From assembly GCA_964589415.1 (NCBI GenBank), contig CAZPRQ010000025.1, forward strand, positions 1-19,043: a stretch of 19,043 bases of DNA, given 5' to 3'. The notes under the pieces are model-generated. The model saw nothing but the letters and a program-made list of their open reading frames with translations. It was not told the DNA's origin and did no database searches. The stretch is from CAZPRQ01 sp964589415 (GTDB taxonomy: Bacteria; Patescibacteriota; Doudnabacteria; UBA920). Within the stretch, counting starts at the first letter, position 1, and each line of letters starts with the position of its first letter. Both the position numbers and the translations under genes were made by a program. Shown piece by piece: positions 1-6,322 of the stretch.

Positions 1-91
1 CCAAAATTCAAAACCTTGTTTTCGTGGTCGTACAAGCTTAATGCGCGAAAGCTTATTGCCCACAATACGGCAACGCAAAGAATTCTAAACA
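1..91 (-). CDS. N-terminus of an unknown membrane or secreted protein (cut by window edge)
   Basis: Thirty codons are open from an ATG at 91 to the window edge with no stop. The peptide starts MFRILCVAVLWAISFRALSL and continues with a polar stretch (YDHENK), which looks like a signal peptide or first membrane helix. A G-rich stretch (GGGGGA) lies just upstream of the ATG, close for a ribosome binding site. A -10-like TATACT lies at 128-123 on the minus strand with a TTTTCA -35-like box 17 bp before it. It is divergent from prfB. I do not recognise the family, and the fragment is too short to exclude a chance reading frame. Confidence 0.45.
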
Positions 92-113
92 TATTCCCCC
101 AGAATTTTTTGGA

Positions 114-125
114 ACTACGCGTAGT
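114..125. promoter_or_regulatory. 12-bp perfect palindrome in a divergent promoter region
   Basis: ACTACGCGTAGT is its own reverse complement. It lies immediately downstream of the minus-strand TATACT box (123-128) of the leftmost gene and would cover that gene's predicted start point near 116. It also abuts a plus-strand TATAAT (125-130). Its position suits an operator, but no regulator is seen, so function is inferred only. Confidence 0.3.
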
Positions 126-184
126 ATAATGGATATTTGGTTTTTTGAAAAGATTTTTTAAAAAGGTTTTAATTGTTGGAATTT

Positions 185-213
185 TTGGCAAATAAACAGA
201 TATCTGACATAAT
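185..213 (+). promoter_or_regulatory. prfB promoter
   Basis: TTGGCA (185-190), a 17-bp spacer and CATAAT (208-213) fit a sigma-70 promoter. The predicted transcription start is near 220, only two or three bases before the ATG at 223. An upstream TTG at 217 would lie before this start, so the promoter supports the ATG and suggests a nearly leaderless message. Confidence 0.55.
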
Positions 214-222
214 ATATTGGCT

Positions 223-1311
223 ATGAATGAATTGCATAAACGACTAATTAATTTAAAATCCGAAGTTGTAAGACTAAAGGACCATTTAAATTTGGCTCAG
301 AAGGAGCAGAGAATTTTGGAATTGGAAGATGCTATGCAGCAACCCGGTTTTTGGGATGACAACGAGCATGCGCAAAAATTGAGCCAAGAGCATAGCCAAA
401 TTAAAAAGTTCTATGATTTTTGGGTTTCGCTTGAAAAAGACGCTAGCGCGTTGGATGATTTGGTGAGAAGTAGCGGCGAGGCCGGAAGAGAAGATACGGA
501 TTTTATAACAAAGCAAGTTGAGGAATTGGAATCTCGCTACGGCAAAAATAGATTTATGGCCTTGCTTTCTAAAAAATACGACGATCATAACGCCATTTTT
601 TCCATCCATGCCGGTGCGGGGGGAGTGGACGCCCAGGATTGGGCAGATATGTTGCTTAGAATGTTTTTGCGATATGCTGAAAAAAAAGGTTTTGCTACAG
701 AAATTTTAGAACTTTCCCGGGGTGAACAGGGAGGGATTAAATCGGCCGTTGTGGAAGTATATGGCCCTTATGCTTACGGACTTTTTAAGAGTGAAGCCGG
801 GGTGCATCGTTTGGTGCGCTTGAGTCCGTTTAATCCAGCTCATACGCGGGAAACCTCGTTCGCGCTGCTTGAGTTATTGCCTATTTTGGAAGAAAAGGAA
901 GAACTGCTTATAGACCCAAAAGATTTGAAAATAGAAGCCAATACGTCCTCTGGTCATGGTGGGCAGTCGGTTAACACCACTTATTCCGCCATTCGCATAA
1001 CCCACATACCAACGGGGATTCGCGTTAGTATTCAAAACGAGCGCAGCCAGCACCAAAACCGTGAATTGGCAATGAAAATTTTAATGGCAAAGCTTAAGGC
1101 ATTGGAAGAAGAAAAATTACAGAAAGAAAAACAGGACTTGCGAGGTGAGTTTAAATCCGCTGAATGGGGGAATCAAATCTGCAGTTATGTGCTGCATCCA
1201 TATAAAATGGTAAAAGATCACAGGACAAATTTTGAAACTTCTGACCCCGAGTCTGTGCTAAATGGAGAATTGGATGAATTTGTAGAGGCATACCTGGAAA
1301 AAAGTGCGTAA
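223..1311 (+). CDS. prfB: Peptide chain release factor 2 (RF2)
   Basis: Class I release factor that reads UAA and UGA in the ribosomal A site and triggers peptidyl-tRNA hydrolysis. From the ATG at 223 it has 362 residues, normal for RF2. The stop-codon recognition motif SPF is at about 201-203 (context RLSPFNPAHTRETSFA). This is the RF2 signature, as opposed to PxT of RF1. The catalytic GGQ is at about 246-248, in an unusual context GHGGQSVN rather than GAGGQHVN. The N-terminal helical domain is complete. The reading frame is continuous: the in-frame UGA and +1 frameshift site that autoregulates prfB in many bacteria is absent. It heads a prfB-ftsE-ftsX order known from other bacteria, with a 93-bp gap to ftsE. 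Confidence 0.96.
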   Translation: MNELHKRLINLKSEVVRLKDHLNLAQKEQRILELEDAMQQPGFWDDNEHAQKLSQEHSQIKKFYDFWVSLEKDASALDDLVRSSGEAGREDTDFITKQVEELESRYGKNRFMALLSKKYDDHNAIFSIHAGAGGVDAQDWADMLLRMFLRYAEKKGFATEILELSRGEQGGIKSAVVEVYGPYAYGLFKSEAGVHRLVRLSPFNPAHTRETSFALLELLPILEEKEELLIDPKDLKIEANTSSGHGGQSVNTTYSAIRITHIPTGIRVSIQNERSQHQNRELAMKILMAKLKALEEEKLQKEKQDLRGEFKSAEWGNQICSYVLHPYKMVKDHRTNFETSDPESVLNGELDEFVEAYLEKSA

Positions 1312-1404
1312 TAGCAAAAATTTTGGTATAATGGTAATACTTTATATTCGCGTATTTATTTGATTTATAATTTTCCAGGTTCATTGCATAGCCTCTCGGT
1401 TTAT

Positions 1405-2082
1405 ATGATTAGATTTGAAAAAGTTACCAAACATTACAACCAGGCCAAGGCTTTAGACAGCATTGATTTAGAAATTCACCATGGCGAATTTATTTCTTTA
1501 GTGGGAATGTCCGGGGCGGGAAAATCCACCCTTCTTAAGCTGGTTATAGGGGAAGAGCAGGTAGACGGAGGTAAAATTTTAATTGATGATATAGACATTT
1601 CCAGCGTAAAAAAAGCCGAACTGCCTTATTTACGCAGGAAAATTGGTATGGTGTTTCAAGATATAAAGCTCTTGCCAAAACGGACGGCATTTGAAAACGT
1701 GGCTTTTGCCATGGAAGTGTGCGGGCATAGCATGGCTAAAATAGACAAAGACGTTCCAAAAATTTTAGAGTTAGTCGGTCTTCTGCATAAGAGAAATAGT
1801 TTTCCTGACGAAATGTCAGGCGGGGAAAAACAGCGGGTAGCCATAGCCAGAAGTATGGCACATCGGCCTGTTTTACTGCTTGCCGACGAGCCGACTGGGA
1901 ATTTGGACGAAGTAAATGCCAAAGAAATTATTGACTTGCTTTTAAAAATTAATTCATTTGGCACTACGGTCATGCTTGCAACTCATGCGGCGGATATTGT
2001 TAATAGAATTCAAAAAAGGGTTATTACCATTGAAAACGGGAAAATTACTCATCAACAGGAAAAAGGCCATTATAAACTCTAG
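1405..2082 (+). CDS. ftsE: Cell-division ATP-binding protein FtsE
   Basis: Cytoplasmic ATPase of the FtsEX complex, an ABC-type machine that couples ATP hydrolysis to activation of periplasmic murein hydrolases at the septum. The 225-residue protein has Walker A GMSGAGKST (34-42), Q-loop Gln at about 85, ABC signature MSGGEKQ (137-143), Walker B LLLADEP (157-163) and switch His at about 194. The length is typical. I chose the ATG at 1405 because MIRFEKVTKHY matches the family N-terminus; an in-frame TTG at 1360 would add 15 non-conserved residues. A TATAAT at 1366-1371 may serve as the -10. No Shine-Dalgarno is visible. ftsX follows after 33 bp. Confidence 0.95.
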   Translation: MIRFEKVTKHYNQAKALDSIDLEIHHGEFISLVGMSGAGKSTLLKLVIGEEQVDGGKILIDDIDISSVKKAELPYLRRKIGMVFQDIKLLPKRTAFENVAFAMEVCGHSMAKIDKDVPKILELVGLLHKRNSFPDEMSGGEKQRVAIARSMAHRPVLLLADEPTGNLDEVNAKEIIDLLLKINSFGTTVMLATHAADIVNRIQKRVITIENGKITHQQEKGHYKL

Positions 2083-2115
2083 TATAAATTGTAATAATAA
2101 TTTTAATCCAGTAAA

Positions 2116-3033
2116 ATGTTTGACTCTACGTCCTTGCTTCGCGCGGTTAAAACCGGATTTGTAAATTTTTGGCGCAATATTTGGCTTTCAGCGGCCGCCA
2201 CCATGGTTATGGCAATTACTTTGGTAATTTTTTCCGTTTTGTTTTTAATGTTTGGGATTACCAGCTATAGCTTAAAGGCTATTGAAAATACAGTGGATGT
2301 CAGCGCTTATTTTAAAATAGGTTTGGCAGAAAGCCAGATTACAGTTATTCAATCCGAATTGGAAAGTGACTCCAGGGTAAAAATGGTTGAATATACTTCA
2401 GCTGAAAAAGCTTTTAATGATTTTAGGAATAAGCATGAAAATGACCCGACAATATTGGCATCCTTAAACGAGTTGGATGAAAACCCTCTCCCGGCTACTT
2501 TAAACATAAAAGCAGGTAATTTGGAAGATTATCCGGCAATTGCCGAGCTTCTAAAGTCGGAAAAATATAACAATTTTATTTCGAAAGTCAATTTTGAAGA
2601 TAATCGAGCTATTATAGAACGGCTAAGTAAAATTTTGAATTTTATTATTTCTCTCGGGTTGGTCCTGGTTGGAGTATTTTCGCTCATTGCGGTATTGGTT
2701 GTTTACAATACCATTACTCTTACAATTTATAACCGGCGGGAAGAAGTAGAAATAATGCGTTTGGTGGGGGCGACAAATTGGTATATTCGGGGACCATTTT
2801 TAATTGAGACCATGCTTTACAGTATTTTCGCTACAACTATAACCGCCGCAATATTTTTGCCGGTATTTGGCAAGCTGTTGCCTCGTATAGCCATGTTTGT
2901 AAATCCAGAAGTTACGGTTTTTAGCACAAATATCTTTAATTTTTGGTACTTGGTGCTTATGTTGTTATTTATTTCTTCAATTTTATCTCTTTTTTCCACT
3001 TTTTTAGCTATTCGAAGGTATTTAAAAATATAA
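2116..3033 (+). CDS. ftsX: Cell-division membrane protein FtsX
   Basis: Membrane partner of FtsE. The 305-residue protein has the FtsX plan: a short cytoplasmic N-terminus (RAVKTGFVNFWRN), TM1 at about 22-48, an extracytoplasmic loop at about 50-165, then three more helices (about 171-200, 220-250, 272-298). The segment before TM3, YNRREEVEIMRLVGATNWYI, is the conserved FtsX/MacB-type coupling region. The outer loop in characterised systems contacts an EnvC/PcsB-type hydrolase; a plausible partner is the M23 protein at 10985-12274. It probably shares a transcript with ftsE. No Shine-Dalgarno precedes the ATG. Confidence 0.93.
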   Translation: MFDSTSLLRAVKTGFVNFWRNIWLSAAATMVMAITLVIFSVLFLMFGITSYSLKAIENTVDVSAYFKIGLAESQITVIQSELESDSRVKMVEYTSAEKAFNDFRNKHENDPTILASLNELDENPLPATLNIKAGNLEDYPAIAELLKSEKYNNFISKVNFEDNRAIIERLSKILNFIISLGLVLVGVFSLIAVLVVYNTITLTIYNRREEVEIMRLVGATNWYIRGPFLIETMLYSIFATTITAAIFLPVFGKLLPRIAMFVNPEVTVFSTNIFNFWYLVLMLLFISSILSLFSTFLAIRRYLKI

Positions 3034-3053
3034 GACTTGTGGAAAAACTCACT

Positions 3054-3081
3054 TTGCCAAAGCAGTTAAAACCGTTATAAT
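3054..3081 (+). promoter_or_regulatory. Promoter of the rplI leader or a tiny ncRNA
   Basis: TTGCCA (3054-3059), a 16-bp spacer and a perfect TATAAT (3076-3081) make one of the best promoters in the window. Transcription would start near 3088, exactly where a run of hairpins ending in a terminator begins, about 75 nt ahead of rplI. Confidence 0.55.
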
Positions 3082-3086
3082 AATAA

Positions 3087-3114
3087 AGAGCCTCGGGTAA
3101 GCCGAGTGGACTCT
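3087..3114 (+). ncRNA. Candidate structured leader or short RNA hairpin upstream of rplI
   Basis: CTCGG (3092-3096) pairs with CCGAG (3102-3106) around a 5-nt loop. The pairing can extend outward through CC/GG (3091-3092 with 3108-3109) and AGAG/CTCT (3087-3090 with 3111-3114). That extension uses bases needed for the left arm of the next hairpin, a terminator at 3110-3127, so the two folds exclude each other as in an attenuator. No known RNA class was recognised; it could also be a roughly 45-nt independent RNA. Confidence 0.35.
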
Positions 3115-3132
3115 CCTTTCGGAGAGTTTTTT
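3110..3132 (+). terminator. Rho-independent terminator between ftsX and rplI
   Basis: ACTCTCC, loop TTTC, GGAGAGT, then an uninterrupted T run to 3132. It could end the ftsX message, or terminate or attenuate the short transcript starting near 3088. Confidence 0.8.
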
Positions 3133-3161
3133 GTTTAAGGGTATAATTGAGTTTTCTGAAC

Positions 3162-3608
3162 ATGAAGATTATTTATTTGAAAGATGTTCCGGGCGGGGGC
3201 AAGAAGGGGACAATTGCCGAAGTAAGCGACGGGTACGCGAAAAATTTTCTAATAGCAAAAAAGCTGGCCGAACCCGCAACGCCTGAGATACAAGCAAGAA
3301 TGCAAAAAGAACAAAAGGAAGCGGACGCCAAAAAGAACAGGCAACTCTTTAAGCAAGATGAATTTAAGCGCCTATTGGAAAGTAAAATATTTACCATTCA
3401 TGTAAAAACTGGACAACAAGGACAGGTTTTTGGCGGCGTGCATGAAAAAGACATAGTTGAGTTGTTAAATAGCCAGTTGGGAGCTAATTTTATTAAGCAG
3501 CAGGTAGTTTCATTTAAACCTATTAAGGCGCTCGGTATGCATGAAATAACAATTAAGGTCGGAGCTACTTTGATAAAAGCCCGACTAGACGTTAAAGGAG
3601 GTTTATAG
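3162..3608 (+). CDS. rplI: Large-subunit ribosomal protein bL9
   Basis: Protein of the 50S subunit near the L1 stalk base. The 148-residue product begins MKIIYLKDVPGGGKKG and continues SDGYAKNFLIAKKLAEPAT, the classic bL9 N-terminal signature. A charged connecting helix follows (about 45-75), then the C-terminal domain with GQVFGGVHEKDI. I chose the ATG at 3162; the five extra residues from an upstream in-frame start are not conserved. A TATAAT at 3142-3147 would start transcription about 7 nt before the ATG, in addition to the promoter-leader-terminator upstream. From memory, bL9 is absent in some CPR groups, so its presence narrows the lineage somewhat. Confidence 0.95.
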   Translation: MKIIYLKDVPGGGKKGTIAEVSDGYAKNFLIAKKLAEPATPEIQARMQKEQKEADAKKNRQLFKQDEFKRLLESKIFTIHVKTGQQGQVFGGVHEKDIVELLNSQLGANFIKQQVVSFKPIKALGMHEITIKVGATLIKARLDVKGGL

Positions 3609-3656
3609 CAGGGTATTGAAATAAAATATAATTAAAAAAACAATTAATTAACAAAA

Positions 3657-3827
3657 ATGTCAAAGAATTCAAAACATATTTCACCACAAACAAAAAATTA
3701 CATTCATATATTTATTATAACTTTTGTTGCCTCAATGACCGCCATGGTCCTTATGGCTTATATTAACAGGTCTATGGATAAGGATGAGTCTCTGGTTGCC
3801 CCGCCCGCGCCTCTATTTTCTCGTTAA
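3657..3827 (+). CDS. Small single-pass membrane protein (56 aa), unknown
   Basis: An ATG at 3657 opens a 56-codon frame ending in TAA at 3825-3827. After a polar, basic start (MSKNSKHISPQTKN) there is one hydrophobic stretch, about residues 15-36, rich in I, F, V and M. A short polar tail follows with charged residues (NRSMDKDE) and a Pro/Ala run (APPAPL). This is the layout of a small N-in membrane peptide. TATAAT lies at 3627-3632; no Shine-Dalgarno is seen. It follows rplI in the same direction after 48 bp. I do not recognise it. The coherent topology argues for a real gene, but its short length leaves doubt. Confidence 0.5.
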   Translation: MSKNSKHISPQTKNYIHIFIITFVASMTAMVLMAYINRSMDKDESLVAPPAPLFSR

Positions 3828-4029
3828 TTAGCGCCCTGGATTTTTTAACCACTGTCTGATGTCAGATCAACACCGTGTAATTTTATCCCGAAAAACCAGA
3901 TCTATATTTTTAGAGGGTTTTTTGGTCTCTTTGGTTTGTCAAATTTAGTTTTGTTGCCCTAAAAACAGAGCAAATAATTATATTTTACAGTTTGGTATGA
4001 GCCTGGGGATGATTTATTTTAGGGATTTT

Positions 4030-4062
4030 TTGACAAATTATTTTTTATAGAAAATTTATTCT
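4030..4062 (+). promoter_or_regulatory. Possible pyrG promoter
   Basis: A consensus TTGACA -35 lies at 4030-4035 in an AT-rich stretch just before pyrG. No good -10 sits at 17 bp; TTTATT (4055-4060, 19-bp spacer) is the nearest choice. Elsewhere the gap 3828-4075 holds only a small palindrome (TCTGATGTCAGA) and T-rich DNA. Confidence 0.35.
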
Positions 4063-4075
4063 TAATTTTTACCGT

Positions 4076-5767
4076 ATGGCCAAGAAAAAGACTGCAAAAC
4101 AAAAAAATAAAAGACCAAACACCAAATTTATTTTTGTTTCCGGAGGAGTTATTTCTGGAATTGGGAAGGGTATAACCTCGGCTTCTATTTCATTGATTTT
4201 GAAGTCTAAGGGGTATACGGTAAGCCCAGTTAAGACCGATATGTATTTAAACCAGGACGCCGGTACTATTCGTCCACAGGAGCATGGCGAAGTGTTTGTC
4301 ACGGTAGATGGGATTGAGACTGACCAGGACCTTGGTCATTACGAGAGATTTATAGATCAGCCTATACACAGGGCAAATTATATTACCACCGGCCAAATTT
4401 ATGCCGAGGTTTTGCGTAAGGAACGGGCTTTTGAATATGATGGGGAGGATGTTGAAGCCATACCTCATGTTACTGACGAAATCATTCGTCGCTGGCACCA
4501 GGCGGGAAAAGGTTATGATATATGCATAGTTGAATTAGGGGGTACAGTTGGGGAATATCAGAATGCTATTTTTTTCGAGGCAACCAGAATTATGACATTG
4601 CGTAATCCGGCCGATATTCTTCATATTCACGTGGCATATTTGCCTATCCCATCATACTTGGGTGAAATGAAATCCAAGCCAGTTCAGCAGTCGGTGCGCA
4701 TGCTAAACTCCATGGGTATTGAGCCGGACATAATTGTGGGACGTTCCGAAGTCCCCATTGACGAACGTCGTAAAGAGCGAGTGGCTTTGTTTTGCAATGT
4801 TGAAAAGCGTTCGGTGTTTTCAAACCCCGATGTAGCCAGTATTTATGAGGTGCCGGTGGTATTGGAAAAGCAAAAAGCCGGAGAGCTGGTTTTGGAAAAA
4901 TTGGGATTGCCCGCAAGGAAGCAGGATCTTAAAGAATGGCGCAAGCTGGTCGCTACCATAAACAGCGTAAAAAAGCAGATAAACATTGCGGTGGTTGGCA
5001 AATATTTTGGAGTTGGTAAATTTCAGCTGTCAGATTCATATGTTTCGGTAATTGAATCTATTAAGCATGCTGGCTGGGCTCATAAAGTAAAGCCCGTGCT
5101 TAGCTGGATAGACGCTTCTAAAATAGAAAAAGAAGGCGCTAAGGCCGTGCTGGAGAGTTTTGACGGCATTGTGGTTCCAGGAGGGTTTGGCAGCCGCGGT
5201 ACAGAAGGCATGGTAGACGCAATTAGGTATGCCAGGATGAATAACATTCCTTACTTGGGCCTATGTTATGGTATGCAAATGGCAACTATTGAGTTTGCCC
5301 GCAATGTTGCGGGACTTAAAAAAGCCAATACCACGGAAGTGGATATAAATACTCCGCATCCGGTTATTCATATTATGCCGGATCAGGAAAAGAAGTTGCT
5401 TAACCGAGAGTACGGCGCCACCATGCGCCTTGGGGGTTGGGACTGCGTTATAGCGCGTGGTACCAAGACCGAAGCCTCTTACCTATCATCCGGCCTGATT
5501 AAAAAGACCGGCAAGGCGCTAATTAACGAGCGGCACAGACATCGTTATGAATTTAATAATGAATACCGGGAAAAATTGGAAGAAGCTGGCTTGGTCATAT
5601 CCGGCACTACGCCGGATGGTAAGCTGGTGGAAATTATTGAACTTAAAGACCATCCGTATTTTGTAGGTTCCCAATTTCACCCCGAGTTTTTAAGCAGGCC
5701 ATTGAAACCTCATCCGTTGTTTGGTGGGTTTATGAAGGCTGTAGTAAAATTGAAAGGGAAGGCCTAA
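4076..5767 (+). CDS. pyrG: CTP synthase (glutamine-hydrolysing)
   Basis: Makes CTP from UTP, ATP and glutamine in the cytoplasm. The 563-residue protein has the full two-domain plan. The synthetase domain starts FVSGGVISGIGKG (19-31) and holds the metal-linked segment DGIETDQDLGHYERF (78-92). The class I glutaminase domain has Cys397 in GLCYGMQ and His535/Glu537 in FHPEF, plus ERHRHRYEFN. Several signatures differ from the common form: KTDMYLNQDAGTI for KIDPYLNVDPGTM, ELGGTVGEYQ for EVGGTVGDIE, and GLCYGMQ for GICLGMQ. All catalytic residues I can place are kept, so it should be active. A lysine-rich N-terminal extension of about 15 residues precedes the domain. Transcription converges on rpmA. 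Confidence 0.95.
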   Translation: MAKKKTAKQKNKRPNTKFIFVSGGVISGIGKGITSASISLILKSKGYTVSPVKTDMYLNQDAGTIRPQEHGEVFVTVDGIETDQDLGHYERFIDQPIHRANYITTGQIYAEVLRKERAFEYDGEDVEAIPHVTDEIIRRWHQAGKGYDICIVELGGTVGEYQNAIFFEATRIMTLRNPADILHIHVAYLPIPSYLGEMKSKPVQQSVRMLNSMGIEPDIIVGRSEVPIDERRKERVALFCNVEKRSVFSNPDVASIYEVPVVLEKQKAGELVLEKLGLPARKQDLKEWRKLVATINSVKKQINIAVVGKYFGVGKFQLSDSYVSVIESIKHAGWAHKVKPVLSWIDASKIEKEGAKAVLESFDGIVVPGGFGSRGTEGMVDAIRYARMNNIPYLGLCYGMQMATIEFARNVAGLKKANTTEVDINTPHPVIHIMPDQEKKLLNREYGATMRLGGWDCVIARGTKTEASYLSSGLIKKTGKALINERHRHRYEFNNEYREKLEEAGLVISGTTPDGKLVEIIELKDHPYFVGSQFHPEFLSRPLKPHPLFGGFMKAVVKLKGKA

Positions 5768-5850
5768 GACTATTTATCAAAAGTGGAGTGAAATATAAAA
5801 AGGCTTCGTTTGCTCAAGATAGGGGAGCCTTAAGGACATATTAAACAATT

Positions 5851-5874
5851 AAAACCCCGTTATTGCGGGGTTTT
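5851..5874. terminator. Bidirectional terminator between pyrG and rpmA
   Basis: AAAACCCCG, loop TTATTG, CGGGGTTTT. The symmetric A and T flanks let it work in both directions, ending pyrG (+) and rpmA (-). A further weak stem AAGGCT/AGCCTT (5800-5805 with 5826-5831) lies just upstream. Confidence 0.85.
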
Positions 5875-5918
5875 GAAATGACAGAAATATACTATTTCGG
5901 TTATGTGGCAAGTAGGTG

Positions 5919-6212
5919 TTAGAGAGTTTTTTTTGATGTCGATACGACATTTACAACCCTGGTTTTTCTGAGGTTGCCATGGAATTTTCGGATTTGCTTG
6001 TTTTGGAATTTAACTACACCGTCTGTCAATGAAAAAAGAGTAGAGTCACCACCCACTTTTACGTTTTTCCCCGCCGCGTATTTGGTTCCGTGCTGCCGGA
6101 CAATAATTTGCCCTTTCTTTACCGCTTGGTTACCAAATATTTTAATACCTAATCTTTTAGAAACTGAATCGCGGCCTAAACTGGTACTGCCGCCTGCCTT
6201 TTTATGTGCCAT
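5919..6212 (-). CDS. rpmA: Large-subunit ribosomal protein bL27
   Basis: Protein whose N-terminus reaches the peptidyl-transferase centre. It has 97 residues. MAHKKAGGSTSLGRDSVSKR at the start is diagnostic, followed by GIKIFGNQAVKKGQIIVRQHG and a basic C-terminus. It starts directly with the functional AHKK sequence and lacks the cleaved N-terminal extension of Firmicutes. It is not next to rplU (bL21), its usual partner. The neighbour upstream on the same strand is the Trm11-like methylase, 110 bp away across a palindromic repeat that seems to supply part of the rpmA promoter. Confidence 0.96.
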   Translation of the reverse strand: MAHKKAGGSTSLGRDSVSKRLGIKIFGNQAVKKGQIIVRQHGTKYAAGKNVKVGGDSTLFSLTDGVVKFQNKQIRKFHGNLRKTRVVNVVSTSKKTL

Positions 6213-6216
6213 ATAA

Positions 6217-6260
6217 AAAATTAACTTTGTTAATTTTAAATCTCAAATACCAAATTTCAA
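6217..6260 (-). promoter_or_regulatory. rpmA promoter with an overlapping inverted repeat
   Basis: On the minus strand TTGAAA (6260-6255), 16 bp, TAAAAT (6238-6233) predicts a start near 6226, about 14 nt before the ATG. A perfect 9-bp inverted repeat AAAATTAAC-TTT-GTTAATTTT (6217-6237) covers the -10 and the start site. It could be an operator or a 5' hairpin, or simply AT-rich symmetry. Confidence 0.5.
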
Positions 6261-6313
6261 ATCACAATCAAATATTATTTGGGATTTGATGCTTGTAATT
6301 TGGTGCTTATTTT
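6245..6313. repeat. Imperfect intergenic palindrome
   Basis: Left arm 6245-6273 (AAATACCAAATTTCAAAT...) and right arm 6277-6313 (...AATTTGGTGCTTATTTT) are imperfect reverse complements built from AAAT, CCAAAT and CAAAT words. It lies between rpmA and the methylase gene and contains the rpmA -35 box. It resembles dispersed intergenic repeats from memory; only one copy is in this window. Confidence 0.5.
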
Positions 6314-6322
6314 TGAAAAGGT

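Noticed and set aside
217..222. TTG start two codons upstream of the prfB ATG
   Set aside because: It would lie before the transcription start predicted from TTGGCA-17-CATAAT, and the added residues are not conserved.
223..1311. UGA recoding or a programmed frameshift in prfB
   Set aside because: The frame is continuous with no in-frame UGA, RF2 is present, and UGA ends genes at 17442, 15387 and 18525.
1360..1404. TTG-initiated 15-residue N-terminal extension of FtsE
   Set aside because: The extension overlaps a TATAAT box and has no family match; the ATG at 1405 fits FtsE.
5800..5831. AAGGCT/AGCCTT stem after pyrG as a separate terminator
   Set aside because: Only 6 bp with a 20-nt loop and no T tract; the stem at 5851-5874 explains termination.
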